DNA of 64,000 nucleotides from VRUE01 sp963732225 (GCA_963732225.1 CAVSYR010000005.1:496001-560000), one strand, 5' to 3'. Shown: positions 7,233-16,497, counted from the stretch's first letter. Made by a program: numbers and translations. The notes: generated by a model from the sequence alone, not told the origin.

Positions 7233-9299
7233 TCAGCCGGTGGCTGCCACGACTTTCTCGGCCAGGTGCGTCGGCACCTCTTCGTAGCGGTCGAAGTCGA
7301 CCTCGAAATCGGCGCGGCCGCCGCTGATTGAGCGCAGGTCCGGTGCGTAATCGAGCACCTCCGCCATCGGCACCTCGGCCCGCACCTCGGTGACCGAGCC
7401 CTTCGGCTCCATCCCCAGGGGATGGCCGCGGCGCGAGTTGAGGTCGCCGATCACATCGCCGACGACGTCCTCGGGACAGCTCACCACGAGTCGCACGATC
7501 GGCTCCAACAGCACCGGGTCCGCCGCTTCCATCGCCTCCTTGAAGGCCATTGCGCCGGCGATCTTGAAGGCCATCTCAGAGGAGTCGACGTCGTGGTGCT
7601 TGCCGTCGACCAAGCGCACCCGCACGCCCTTGACCGGGTAGCCGGCGACGGTTCCGTGCGCCATCGCTTCTTCGACCCCCTTCTCGACCGCGGGGATGAA
7701 GCTGCCGGGAATCGCCGCGCCCTTGATCTTGTTGACGAACTCGAGGCCGGCGCCGTTCTCGCTTGGCTCGATCTCGATCTGGCAATCGGCGAACTGGCCG
7801 CGGCCGCCCGATTGCTTCTTGTAGCGGGCGTGGGCGCCAGCGGGCTGGCGAATCGACTCCCGATAGGGCACGCGGGGCGGGTGGAGCTCGATCTCGACCC
7901 CGAAGCGGCGCTTCATCCGCGCCACGATCACCTCGACGTGGACCTGGGTGAGGCCGGCGATGATCTGCTCGCCGGTCTGCGCGTCGCGGTGCACGTCGAG
8001 GGTCGGGTCTTCCTCGGTGAGGCGGCGCACGGCTGCCGCGGCCTTCTCCTCATCGCCCTTGGACTTCGGCTCGTAGGCGAAGGCCATCACCGGGTTGGGC
8101 AGGTCGAGTGGCTCGAAGCCGATCACCTCCGGCCCGGCGCAGAGCACGTCGCCGGCACGGGTCTGCTTCAGCTTGGCGATGGCGCCGATGTCCCCGGCGC
8201 CAAGCTCCGGGCGTGGTCTCAGCTCCTTGCCCAGCGGCTGGCCGAGCTGGCCTACGCGCTCTTTCTGCGCGCGGCTGACATTGAACGCCTGCGAGTCCGA
8301 GGCCAGGGTGCCGCGGTAGACGCGGAAGAGGTTGACGCGGCCGGTGTAGGGGTCGGCGAGGGTCTTGAAGACGTAGGCAACGAGCGGTCCACCCTCGTCG
8401 GGCTCGATCTCGATCGCCTCGCCCTCGGGCCCGCTCGCGGCGAGGGCACCGCGCATCGCCGGCGAGGGCAGGTCCTCGACCAGCGCCTCGAGCAGGCGGC
8501 CGGTGCCGAGGTTGGCGGTGGCAACTCCGCAGGTGACCGGGAAGATCTGCCCGGCGGTGACGCCCTGCTTGAGCACGCGCACGATCTCGTCGTGGTCGAT
8601 CTCCTCGCCGTCGAGGTAGCGCTCCATCAGCGCGTCGGAGTTCTCCGCCACCTCGTCCAGCAGCCGCTCGCGATACTCCTCGGCTTGCTCGCGCAGCTCC
8701 TCGGGGATCGCGACCTCGCGCGCGGCCCCCGGCCCGACGCCCTCGTAGAGAAACGCCTTCTGGTCGATCAGGTCGATCACGCCGCGCACCTCGTGCTCGG
8801 AGCCGATCGGGATCTCGGTGGCGACGACGTGGGCCCCGAAGGCGGTCTTGAGCGAGTCGAGCGCGCGGTAGAAGTCCGCCCGCTCGCGGTCGAGCATGTT
8901 GACGAAGACCAGCCGGGCCAGGCCCTCGGCGTCGGCGCGCCGCCAGAGTCGTTCGGTGTGCACCTCGACCCCGGCCACACCGTTGACCACGACCACCGCC
9001 GCGTCGGCGACACGCAGGGCGGCGATCGCGTCGGCGACGAAGCTCGGCTCGCCCGGCGTGTCGATCAGGTTGATCTCGCGGCCACCGTGCTCAAAGCAGG
9101 CCAGCGAGGCGTTGATCGAGAGCGAGCGCTCCTGCTCATCGGGCTCGTGGTCGGAGACCGTGGTGCCGTCGGCGACCGTACCCAGCCGCTGGACCGCCCC
9201 GGCCTCGAACAGCATCGCCTCGTGCAGGCTCGTCTTGCCGCAACCCCGGTGCCCGACCAGGGCCACATTGCGAATCCGGTCTGCGGCCTTGTGAGCCAC
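7233..9299 (-). CDS. Elongation factor G-like protein (EF-G2 type)
   Basis: A 688-residue translational GTPase paralogue with domain order G, II, III, IV, V as in EF-G. The P-loop is GHRGCGKT (about 16-23) and the G3 motif is DTPG (80-83). The G4 position reads NMLD (134-137) instead of NKxD, a change I take as typical of the EF-G-like paralogues rather than canonical FusA. Domain IV has GGRGQFADCQIEI and domain V ends with the usual SISGGRADFEVDFDRYEEVP. Possible roles are ribosome rescue or a specialised translocation step; the sequence does not decide. It lies in the minus-strand run between the sigma factor and a gene of unknown function. Confidence 0.88.
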   Translation of the reverse strand: MAHKAADRIRNVALVGHRGCGKTSLHEAMLFEAGAVQRLGTVADGTTVSDHEPDEQERSLSINASLACFEHGGREINLIDTPGEPSFVADAIAALRVADAAVVVVNGVAGVEVHTERLWRRADAEGLARLVFVNMLDRERADFYRALDSLKTAFGAHVVATEIPIGSEHEVRGVIDLIDQKAFLYEGVGPGAAREVAIPEELREQAEEYRERLLDEVAENSDALMERYLDGEEIDHDEIVRVLKQGVTAGQIFPVTCGVATANLGTGRLLEALVEDLPSPAMRGALAASGPEGEAIEIEPDEGGPLVAYVFKTLADPYTGRVNLFRVYRGTLASDSQAFNVSRAQKERVGQLGQPLGKELRPRPELGAGDIGAIAKLKQTRAGDVLCAGPEVIGFEPLDLPNPVMAFAYEPKSKGDEEKAAAAVRRLTEEDPTLDVHRDAQTGEQIIAGLTQVHVEVIVARMKRRFGVEIELHPPRVPYRESIRQPAGAHARYKKQSGGRGQFADCQIEIEPSENGAGLEFVNKIKGAAIPGSFIPAVEKGVEEAMAHGTVAGYPVKGVRVRLVDGKHHDVDSSEMAFKIAGAMAFKEAMEAADPVLLEPIVRLVVSCPEDVVGDVIGDLNSRRGHPLGMEPKGSVTEVRAEVPMAEVLDYAPDLRSISGGRADFEVDFDRYEEVPTHLAEKVVAATG

Positions 9300-9370
9300 A
9301 CAGCTGAAGGTACCCGCCGAGTCTCAGAACTCAACCGGGATAAGTACGGGTCAGGCCGACCGGGCGTGGA

Positions 9371-10144
9371 TCAGGCGGCCTGCAGGCCGGACTTCAGGCG
9401 CATCACGGCCTTGGTGTGAAGCTGCGAGACGCGCGACTCGGTGACGCCCAGCACCTCGCCGATCTCGCGCAGGGTGAGGTTCTCGTAGTAGTAGAGCGCG
9501 ACGACGAGTTGCTCGCGCTCGGGCAGCGAGGAGATTGCCTCGGTGAGGCGGTCCTTCACCTCGCTGCTGGCCAGCGACTCCTGCGGATCCTCGGCGCGCG
9601 GGTCGGAAATCGTGTCGAGCAGCGAGACCGAATCGCCAGAAGAGTCCGAGACGGTCCAGAGCTCGTCCAGCGCGTAGACCGAGGAGTTGGCGATCTCCAG
9701 CAGCGAGGTCTGCAGTTCTTCCTCGCTGATCTCGAGCCGGGCGGCGAGCTCGGCCTCGCTGGGAGCCCGCTGCAGCTCGTGCTCGAGCTTGGCCTGCGCC
9801 GCCTCGATTTCACGGGCGCGCGAGCGGACCGAACGCGGCACCCAGTCGAGCGAGCGCAGCTCGTCGATGATCGCGCCGCGGATCCGGGTCATCGCGAAGG
9901 TCTCGAATTTGATCCCGCGCTCGGGCTCGAAGCGCTCAATCGCGCCGATCAGACCCATCAGGCCGTAGGAGATCAAGTCGGCGTCATCGACGTGCGAGGG
10001 CAGGCCGGCACCGAGACGGCCGGCGACGAACTTGACCATCGGCGAGTAGGCCACGACCAGGCGCTCGCGCGCGGTAGCGTCGCCTTCCCCCTTGTAGCGG
10101 CGCCAAAGATCGCGCAGCTCCACCTCTTTTACGCCGGTTTCCAT
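9371..10144 (-). CDS. RNA polymerase sigma factor, FliA/WhiG family
   Basis: A 257-residue sigma-70 family factor. Region 2 covers VVAYSPMVKFVAGRL through DADLISYGLMGLIGAIERFEPERGIKFETFAMTRIRGAI; region 3 begins DELRSLDWVPRSVRSRAREIE; region 4 is the C-terminal LPEREQLVVALYYYENLTLREIGEVLGVTESRVSQLHTKAV. The DELR-DWVPRSVR pattern is typical of the FliA/WhiG group, which controls flagellar or developmental genes in known hosts. No flagellar genes are in the window, so its regulon is unknown. An ATG with upstream AGGGGAA supports the start. It sits 42 bp after the recombinase gene. Confidence 0.93.
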   Translation of the reverse strand: METGVKEVELRDLWRRYKGEGDATARERLVVAYSPMVKFVAGRLGAGLPSHVDDADLISYGLMGLIGAIERFEPERGIKFETFAMTRIRGAIIDELRSLDWVPRSVRSRAREIEAAQAKLEHELQRAPSEAELAARLEISEEELQTSLLEIANSSVYALDELWTVSDSSGDSVSLLDTISDPRAEDPQESLASSEVKDRLTEAISSLPEREQLVVALYYYENLTLREIGEVLGVTESRVSQLHTKAVMRLKSGLQAA

Positions 10145-10186
10145 CTAATTCCCCTGCATCCTAAGGTCGCTGACAAATTTTGCCGC

Positions 10187-11068
10187 TCATGCGCGTGGGT
10201 GGGTGGCCGCATACGCGTCGCGGAGGCGAGCCGCATCGACCCGAGTGTAAACCTGTGTGGTCGAGATCGAAGCGTGGCCGAGCAGCTCCTGGATCGTGCG
10301 CAGGTCGGCGCCGCCCTCGAGCAGGTGGGTGGCGAAGCTGTGGCGCAGCGAGTGCGGTGAGACGCCGGCGGCCAACGCTGCTTCCCGCACCCAGAGCCCG
10401 AGCCGCCGGGTGATGTCGGAGTTGGAGAGCCGCCTGCCGCTCTTGGAGAGAAAGAGGGCCTGCTCGCGCGGATCCGCGGTCAGGGCGTGGCGGCCGCGCT
10501 CGCTGTAGCGGCGCAGGGCCTGCTGCGCCGGCTCGCCGACGGGCAAAAGCCGTTCCTTGGAGCCCTTGCCCAGGACGCGCAGTTGCTCGGTCTCGAAATC
10601 GAGCGCGCCGACGTCGAGGGTGACGATCTCCTCGCAGCGCAGGCCGCAGGAGTAGGCGAGCTCGAGCATCGCCCGGTCGCGCAGCTCCAACGGCGTGCGG
10701 GCGGGGATCCGCTCGAGCAGATCACGCACCTGTTTGACCGTGAGCACCCGCGGCAGCTTTTCCTCGCGCTTGGGACTGGAGACGAGGTCGGCCGGGTTCT
10801 GCCCGATCCGCTCGGTGCGGACGAGGAAGTCGAAGAGGCCGCGCACGGCGGCCAGCTTGCGCGCTACTGTGGCCGGCGCGGCGCCATCCGACGAGAGCCC
10901 GGCGGCAAAACGCCTCACATCGCGATGGCGAATATCGCCGGGCGAGCGCTCCCCGGCCCACTCGACGAACTGACCGAGATCGACCCCGTAAGCCTTGCGC
11001 GTGCGCTCGGCCGCACCCCGACCACGCAGGTCGCGGTCGTAGGCGATCAGCGCTTCCCCCCAATCCAT
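10187..11068 (-). CDS. Tyrosine recombinase XerC/XerD
   Basis: A 293-residue site-specific recombinase of the size of XerC/XerD. An N-terminal SAM-like core-binding domain (about 1-95) is followed by the catalytic domain. Catalytic residues are visible: R144 in CGLRCEEI, K168 in GKGSKER, H239 and R242 in HSLRHSFATHL, H265 in LLGHAS, and nucleophile Y274 in TTQVYTRV. The known job of the family is resolution of chromosome dimers at dif. No phage or integron features surround it, so a housekeeping Xer is more likely than an integrase. Whether it is XerC or XerD cannot be decided here. Confidence 0.92.
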   Translation of the reverse strand: MDWGEALIAYDRDLRGRGAAERTRKAYGVDLGQFVEWAGERSPGDIRHRDVRRFAAGLSSDGAAPATVARKLAAVRGLFDFLVRTERIGQNPADLVSSPKREEKLPRVLTVKQVRDLLERIPARTPLELRDRAMLELAYSCGLRCEEIVTLDVGALDFETEQLRVLGKGSKERLLPVGEPAQQALRRYSERGRHALTADPREQALFLSKSGRRLSNSDITRRLGLWVREAALAAGVSPHSLRHSFATHLLEGGADLRTIQELLGHASISTTQVYTRVDAARLRDAYAATHPRA

Positions 11069-11102
11069 GGAGAGAGTTTCGCCACCGGTATGCGTGAGCC
11101 TC

Positions 11103-12143
11103 TTAGCCGATGTAAATCGGCGTTCCTACTTCTACTTGCGGATACAGTTCGATCACGTCGGGGATCGACATCCGCACGCAGCCGTGCGAGGCGGCCGAGC
11201 CGAGCGATTCGGTCTCTTCGGTGCCGTGGATTCCGGCGCCTTCAAAGATCGCCATCCAGCGTGCCTTGATCGGATCGTCCGGACCCGGGGGAATCACCTG
11301 GCCGGCCAGGTCACCGGCCCAGGCGGAGTCGGGAACGTGCCAGGAAGGGTTTTCCTGCTTTTCCTGGATGTGGTAGAGCCCGGCGGGGGTTTCAAGGCCT
11401 TCCTGCCCCACCGCCACCGTGTACGTCTTTGCCAGCTTCAAGTGCTTCCAGAGCCGCAGGGTAAAGGTCGAGCGGTCGAGGGTGAGGTAGGACGGGTAGG
11501 CGGAGGCGACTTCCTTGGTCGTCACTTCCGGCTTGGTCGCGTGGGTGCGGGCGGCGATCGCGTGGTCTGCGTCGGCGTTGAGCACCGCCGCCTCGAGCTG
11601 GTGGGTGAGCAGGTTGTCGCGCAGCTTGCGCCCGTTCTTTGCCGCCACGACTTCAAGTGAGTCGGGGCTCGGTTCGACCGTGGCGTCCTGCGCTTCGCGT
11701 TCGACCTTGCCCGCAACCTCGCGGACGAAGCGGTTGACCGCGGGCTTTGAGTAGCTGACGTCGGCGCCTATCTGCTTGTCGACGCCGCCCCCGGTGACGT
11801 AGCGAACCAGGCGCCCGGGAAAGCCCCCCTCGCGGCTTTCGGCAACCGCTTCTTCGATCGCCGCATCGATGTCGGCGTGGACCTTGAGGCTCTTGCCCGA
11901 CAGCGTCCAGCTCTTGCCGTCATAGCCGACGCGCAGTGAGTGTTTGAGCGGGCCGAGCAGCTGGCGGCTGACCGCCTGCTTGGCTTCGGCTTCATCCATG
12001 CCGCCGACATCGACGCCGCCGACCGTGACCCCGTCGGCGATCTTGTCCTTCTCCGAGCTGTCGTAGGCGTAGCCGACAGCGACGCCGAGAAGCAGCAGCC
12101 CCACGAGGGCGAGAATCGCGATTTGAGTCTTTCGCCCCATCAC
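11103..12143 (-). CDS. L,D-transpeptidase (YkuD domain) with N-terminal membrane anchor
   Basis: A 346-residue cell-wall enzyme forming 3-3 crosslinks in peptidoglycan. An N-terminal segment TQIAILALVGLLLLGVAVGYAY serves as signal anchor. A VanW/peptidoglycan-binding type region follows (about 35-210), and the YkuD domain is C-terminal, with HGTEETESLGSAASHGCVRM holding the catalytic SHGCVR cysteine at about 322. It acts outside the membrane. It is divergent from the 5-FCL-like gene and heads the minus-strand run toward xerC/D, sigma and the EF-G-like gene. Confidence 0.92.
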   Translation of the reverse strand: MMGRKTQIAILALVGLLLLGVAVGYAYDSSEKDKIADGVTVGGVDVGGMDEAEAKQAVSRQLLGPLKHSLRVGYDGKSWTLSGKSLKVHADIDAAIEEAVAESREGGFPGRLVRYVTGGGVDKQIGADVSYSKPAVNRFVREVAGKVEREAQDATVEPSPDSLEVVAAKNGRKLRDNLLTHQLEAAVLNADADHAIAARTHATKPEVTTKEVASAYPSYLTLDRSTFTLRLWKHLKLAKTYTVAVGQEGLETPAGLYHIQEKQENPSWHVPDSAWAGDLAGQVIPPGPDDPIKARWMAIFEGAGIHGTEETESLGSAASHGCVRMSIPDVIELYPQVEVGTPIYIG

Positions 12144-12285
12144 CTTTCCCCAACGATCGGCAAATCTTCGGCCGAACCTGACCTACGCAAGAGTGTAGGC
12201 AGACGGATCATTCGGCTCAAATACTCAGAACACCTGCAAATCCGCACTCGGCAGAGTGACGGTCGCTGCGGATATCTTTCTCGTC

Positions 12286-13008
12286 ATGCCGCCGAAAGCC
12301 AGCAAGGACACCGTCCGCAAAGAAGTCTGGAAGGCGATGGACCGCGAGGGGGTTTCACGCTTCCCCGGCGCCGAGGGCCGGATCCCGAATTTCGCCGGAG
12401 CGAAAATGGCAGCCGAAAAGCTCGCCGGGCAGCGCCTCTGGCGACGGGCCCGAGTGATCAAGGCGAATCCAGACTCGCCGCAGACCTATGCCCGCCGCAT
12501 CGCCCTCGAGGAGGGCAAGATCGTGATCATGGCCGTGCCGCGACTGCGCGACCCGCACCCGTTCCGCGTCCTCGACCCGAAAAAGCTCTCCAAACGGGCG
12601 GTCAAAGAGGCGGCGACGATCAAGGGCGCGCTCAAACACGGCCGCGTCGTCGCCCTCGACGAGCTGCCCGAGATCGACTTCGTCCTCTGCGGCTCGGTCG
12701 CGGTCAACCTCAGCGGCGCCCGGGTCGGCAAGGGCGGCGGCTACTCCGACCTCGAGTACGGGGTGCTGATCGACGCCGGCAAGATCGACAGCCACACGAC
12801 AGTGGCGACCACGGTGCACCCGACCCAGGTCCTGCGCCGCCACCTGATGATGACCGCGCACGACCTTCCGGTCGACGTGATCGCCACGCCGCGCGCCGTG
12901 ATCGAGGTCGAGCGCCAGTACGAGCGCCCGCGCGGAATCCTCTGGGACCACCTGCAGCCGCCGCAGATCCGCGAAATACCCATACTCGAACGTATGGGTT
13001 ATGCGTGA
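12286..13008 (+). CDS. 5-formyltetrahydrofolate cyclo-ligase family protein
   Basis: A 240-residue protein of the 5-FCL superfamily (the MTHFSD-like branch, longer than the usual 180-200 residues). Features: DTVRKEVWKAMDREGVSRFP at the N-terminus, the glycine loop ARVGKGGGYSDLEYG corresponding to the substrate/ATP loop (GxGxGYYD in classic enzymes), and DVIATPRAVIEV near the end. Canonical members convert 5-formyl-THF to methenyl-THF with ATP. The altered loop means this activity is not assured. ATG at 12286 is preferred over a GTG at 12256. It overlaps the following hydrolase start by 8 bp. Confidence 0.82.
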   Translation: MPPKASKDTVRKEVWKAMDREGVSRFPGAEGRIPNFAGAKMAAEKLAGQRLWRRARVIKANPDSPQTYARRIALEEGKIVIMAVPRLRDPHPFRVLDPKKLSKRAVKEAATIKGALKHGRVVALDELPEIDFVLCGSVAVNLSGARVGKGGGYSDLEYGVLIDAGKIDSHTTVATTVHPTQVLRRHLMMTAHDLPVDVIATPRAVIEVERQYERPRGILWDHLQPPQIREIPILERMGYA

Positions 13009-13873
13009 CGACTACGGCAACTTAGATCCCGACTGGCTGAGGATCGATTGGCGGCCGCACGTGCACCGGCTCGAGCTGCCGGGGGCGACGGTCAACTACG
13101 CCGAGATCGGCGAGGGCGAGCCGATCGTCTTTATCCACGGCCTGACCAGCTCCTGGCAAGCCTGGCTTGAAAACCTGCCTTACTTCGGCCGCTCCCACCG
13201 CGCCATCGCCCTCGACCTGCCCGGCTTCGGCGCCAGCCCGATGCCCTCCTGGCCGATCGACATGCCCGCCTACGGACGTCTGCTGCACGACTTCTGCGAG
13301 AAGCTGGAAATCGGCCGCGACGCCACCCTGGTCGGCAACTCGATGGGCGGCCTGGTTGCCGCCGAGGCGGTGCTCGCGGACCCGAGCCGCTTCAACCGCC
13401 TGGTCCTGGTCTCGGCGGCGGGCTTCATCAACACCTGGCTCCCGCACGAGCGCGGCCAGGCCACCTCGCATGCCTGGAACACCTTCGGCCGCCCCTTCGG
13501 CACCGCTGCCCGCTTCTTCGTCACCCACCGCCGCGCCCGCTACCTGATGTTCCGCTTCGCGATCCGCTACCCGGGCCGCCTGAGCAAGGAGCTGCTCTGG
13601 GAGCAGATGGCATCGGGGGTGCCCTGTCCCGGCTTCGCCGATGCCCTAGACGCGGTGATCGAATACGACGCCCGCGACCGCCTCGAAGAAATCCAAATCC
13701 CGACGATGATCGTCTGGGGAACCCACGACTGGGTCATCCCGTCAGCCGCCGCCCTCAGCTACAACCGCCGAATCCCCCACTCTCGCCTAGAGATCTTCGA
13801 GGACACCGGCCACGTACCCCAGCTCGAGCGCCCTACCCGTTTCAACGCTCTCCTGGATGAATTCCTCACCTGA
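13001..13873 (+). CDS. Alpha/beta-fold hydrolase
   Basis: A 290-residue serine hydrolase. Oxyanion motif HGLTSSWQ, nucleophile elbow VGNSMGGLVA (Ser of GNSMG), acid in VWGTHDWVIP, and catalytic His in EDTGHVPQLERP appear in the normal order. There is no signal peptide. The substrate is unknown; the fold includes esterases, epoxide and meta-cleavage product hydrolases. It overlaps the 5-FCL-like gene by 8 bp and is probably co-transcribed with it. Its stop codon TGA is the first triplet of a 20-bp inverted repeat shared with the convergent ilvD gene. Confidence 0.88.
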   Translation: MRDDYGNLDPDWLRIDWRPHVHRLELPGATVNYAEIGEGEPIVFIHGLTSSWQAWLENLPYFGRSHRAIALDLPGFGASPMPSWPIDMPAYGRLLHDFCEKLEIGRDATLVGNSMGGLVAAEAVLADPSRFNRLVLVSAAGFINTWLPHERGQATSHAWNTFGRPFGTAARFFVTHRRARYLMFRFAIRYPGRLSKELLWEQMASGVPCPGFADALDAVIEYDARDRLEEIQIPTMIVWGTHDWVIPSAAALSYNRRIPHSRLEIFEDTGHVPQLERPTRFNALLDEFLT

Positions 13874-13983
13874 CGGGCGGGGCCAGGGGTGGAGCGTCTT
13901 GCACTTTTTCGGCAATTCCTTGCGGCGCCAGCGAGTGCGTCTCCATCGAAAAAGTTAAGCGGAACCCCTGGCCCCGCCCGTCA
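13871..13983. repeat. Long inverted repeat joining the stop codons of two convergent genes
   Basis: Perfect 20-bp arms at 13871-13890 and 13964-13983 begin exactly at the TGA of the hydrolase and end exactly at the TGA of ilvD on the other strand. Further in, ACTTTTTCG (13903-13911) and CGAAAAAGT (13947-13955) also pair, and GGCGCC marks the centre. The whole intergenic region is therefore one dyad. A bidirectional terminator is the simplest reading, but arms this long and exact resemble the other intergenic palindromes in the window. Confidence 0.8.
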
Positions 13984-15675
13984 GGCGGTGACAGCACCCT
14001 GGGAGGCCGAGGAAACGGTGGCCGCGTACTTGGCCATCACGCCCTTGCCGAAGGGTGATGGCGGTGACTCGTACTCCGCGACCCGCTTGGCGATCTCCTC
14101 GTCGCTGAGATCGACGTCGAGGCGGCGATTGTCGATGTCGACGGTGATCTCGTCGCCCTCGCGGATCGCCGCGATCGGACCGCCTTTGGCCGCCTCGGGG
14201 GAGACGTGGCCGATCATCAGGCCGCGGGTGGCGCCGGAGAAGCGGCCGTCGGTGACCATCGCGACGCTCTCCCCCAGACCCTCGCCGACGATCGCGGCGG
14301 TCACCTGCAGCATCTCGCGCATGCCGGGGCCGCCGACCGGGCCCTCGTTGCGAATCACGACGACGTCGCCGGGGTTGATCTGCTGATCCTTGACCGCGCG
14401 GTAGCAATCCTCTTCCGAATCGAAGACGCGGGCCGGCCCGGTTTGCTGGGTGCGCTCGGTGCCGGCGAGCTTCACCACCGCTCCCTCCGGGGCGAGATTG
14501 CCGCCGAGGATCGCCAGGCCGCCCTCCGGGCTCTTCGGATCGTTGAGCGGGCGCACGACTTCCTGACCCGGCGCCTCGCTCGCCTCTTCGGCCACCTCGC
14601 CGATCGTTTTGCCGGTGACGGTGATCGCGTCCTCGTGGAGGCTGCCGGCTTCGGCCAGGCGCTTGAGGATCACCGGCACGCCACCGGCGGCGTAAAGGTC
14701 GGTGGCGACGAAGCGACCGCCCGGCTTGAGGTCGGCGAAGAGCGGGGTGGCGCGAGAGATCCGCTCGAAGTCGGCCATTGTCAACTCGATCTCAAGCTCC
14801 TTGGCCAGCGCGATCAGATGCAGGACCGCGTTGGTCGACCCGCCCGAAGCACAGACGCAGGCCGCCGCGTTCTCCAGCGAGTCGCGGGTGATCACCTTGC
14901 TCGGCCTGATGTCTTCGACGAGGACGTTGAGAACGAGCTCGCCGATTCGCTCCGCCACCGTGCCCTTCTCGTCGTCTTCGGCCGGGACCATCGCCGAGCC
15001 GCCGGCGCTGACCCCGAGGGCCTCGAAGGCGCAGGCCATGGTGTTGGCAGTGAACTGACCGCCACAAGCACCGGCGCCGGGACTGGCGACGCCCTCCAGC
15101 TCGTTCAATTCCTCATCGCTCATGTCGCCGGCGTTGTGGGCGCCCATCGCCTCGAAGATGTCGAGGATGGTCACGTCGCGACCGTGCCAGTGACCGGGAG
15201 CGATCGAGCCGCCATAGAGGACGACCGAGGGAACGTCGAGGCGGGCGAGCGCCATCGCGCAGCCGGGGATCGTCTTGTCGCAGGCACAGAGGGCGACGAT
15301 CGCGTCGAACTGGTAGCCGCGGGCCATCAACTCGATTGAGTCGGCGATCACCTCGCGGCTGACCAGCGAGGCCTTCATCCCCTGCGTCCCCATCGTGATC
15401 CCGTCCGAGATCGCGACGGTGTTGAACTCGAGCGGCGTGCCGCCGGCGGCGCGGACGCCCTCCTTGACGTGCTCGGCGAGCCCGCGCAGGTGGAAGTTGC
15501 ACGAGTTCGCCTCGGCCCAGGTGTTGGCGATGCCGATCGTCGGCCGGCTCAGGGCGTCGTCGTCGTAACCGACGCCCTTCATGTAGGCGCGCGAGTGGGC
15601 CCGGTCGGGACCGTCGAAGAGGGCACTCGAGCGGGGACGGGGAAGCTTGGTCGTGGTGGCGCCGTTTGAGCTCAT
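13981..15675 (-). CDS. ilvD: Dihydroxy-acid dehydratase
   Basis: A 564-residue Fe-S dehydratase converting 2,3-dihydroxy-isovalerate and -methylvalerate to the 2-oxo acids of valine and isoleucine. Family markers are all present: ANTWAEANSCNFHLRGLAE, FNTVAISDGITMGTQGM, CDKTIPGCAMALARL (cluster cysteines), GACGGQFTANTMACA, CASGGSTNAVLHLIA, and near the C-terminus VTDGRFSGATRGLMIGHVSPEA. Length is normal. The ATG at 15675 is preferred over a TTG two codons upstream. It lies 9 bp after thiD. No other ilv gene is in the window. Confidence 0.97.
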   Translation of the reverse strand: MSSNGATTTKLPRPRSSALFDGPDRAHSRAYMKGVGYDDDALSRPTIGIANTWAEANSCNFHLRGLAEHVKEGVRAAGGTPLEFNTVAISDGITMGTQGMKASLVSREVIADSIELMARGYQFDAIVALCACDKTIPGCAMALARLDVPSVVLYGGSIAPGHWHGRDVTILDIFEAMGAHNAGDMSDEELNELEGVASPGAGACGGQFTANTMACAFEALGVSAGGSAMVPAEDDEKGTVAERIGELVLNVLVEDIRPSKVITRDSLENAAACVCASGGSTNAVLHLIALAKELEIELTMADFERISRATPLFADLKPGGRFVATDLYAAGGVPVILKRLAEAGSLHEDAITVTGKTIGEVAEEASEAPGQEVVRPLNDPKSPEGGLAILGGNLAPEGAVVKLAGTERTQQTGPARVFDSEEDCYRAVKDQQINPGDVVVIRNEGPVGGPGMREMLQVTAAIVGEGLGESVAMVTDGRFSGATRGLMIGHVSPEAAKGGPIAAIREGDEITVDIDNRRLDVDLSDEEIAKRVAEYESPPSPFGKGVMAKYAATVSSASQGAVTA

Positions 15676-15684
15676 CGCCAAAAT

Positions 15685-16488
15685 CTACTGAGACGGTCCA
15701 GAGGTCAGGTCGAAGACGTCGACCGGCCCCGGTCCCTCGCCGATCTCACGCAGGCCAGAGGCCACCGCGGCGGCAGCGACCTCGCGTGCCTTGCGCGCTG
15801 CTTCCAGTGGCGAAGCGCCAAGCGCCAAGTGGGCGGCCAGGGCCGAGGAGTGGGTGCAGCCAGATCCGTGCGCGGCGCCGTCGGCGTGGCGCTCGCCGGG
15901 GATCTCGGCCGATTCGCGACCGTCGAAGAAGAGGTCGACGACTCGCTCGCTGTGGCCACCGGTCACGACCACCGCGTGGGGCCCGAGCGCCCGCACCTCG
16001 CGGGCCAGATCCTCCTGGGAGTCCTGCTCACCCGCCCCGCTGAGCACGCGCGCCTCGGGGATGTTGGGCGTGACAACCGTCGCCAGCGGCAGCAAGCGCT
16101 CGATCAGCGCCGAGCGCGCCTCCTCGTCGAGCAGCACTGCGCCGCTCTCGGCGACCATCACCGGGTCGATCACCACCGGCGCGTCGCCAACGAAGCGCAG
16201 CGCCTCGACCACGGCCTCGACCGTCTCAGCCGTTCCCAGCATGCCGATCTTGACTGCGGCGACGCCGATGTCTTCGGCGACGGCGCCAACCTGGGCGACG
16301 ATCATCTCCGGCGAGACGGTTTCGATCGCCTCGACCCCGACCGTGTTCTGCGCCGTGATCGCCGTGATCGCGGTCATCCCGTGGACGCCGCAGTGCGCAA
16401 ACGCCTTCAGGTCAGCCTGGATCCCGGCACCGCCGCCGGAGTCCGACCCGGCAATTGAGAGCACGGCTGGGATCGAGGTCGAGGACAC
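15685..16488 (-). CDS. thiD: Hydroxymethylpyrimidine / phosphomethylpyrimidine kinase
   Basis: A 267-residue ribokinase-fold kinase that phosphorylates HMP and HMP-P for thiamine synthesis. The N-terminal IAGSDSGGGAGIQADLKAF is the family signature; VVIDPVMVAESGAVLLDEEA and TPNIPEA follow, and the anion-hole region AAHGSGCTHSSALAAHLALG holds the catalytic acid-equivalent region near the C-terminus. It lies between dprA and ilvD on the same strand with gaps of about 9 bp, so it is probably in the same transcript. No TPP riboswitch is seen. Confidence 0.94.
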   Translation of the reverse strand: MSSTSIPAVLSIAGSDSGGGAGIQADLKAFAHCGVHGMTAITAITAQNTVGVEAIETVSPEMIVAQVGAVAEDIGVAAVKIGMLGTAETVEAVVEALRFVGDAPVVIDPVMVAESGAVLLDEEARSALIERLLPLATVVTPNIPEARVLSGAGEQDSQEDLAREVRALGPHAVVVTGGHSERVVDLFFDGRESAEIPGERHADGAAHGSGCTHSSALAAHLALGASPLEAARKAREVAAAAVASGLREIGEGPGPVDVFDLTSGPSQ

Positions 16489-16497
16489 GATCGCAGC

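Noticed and set aside
7422..9419. A 665-residue open frame on the plus strand
   Set aside because: It is antisense to the EF-G-like gene and shows only Leu/Val/Asp/Gly/Ala bias of reversed codons.
10187..11068. Phage or integron integrase
   Set aside because: Size and motifs match XerC/XerD, and no attachment site, cassette or phage gene is nearby.
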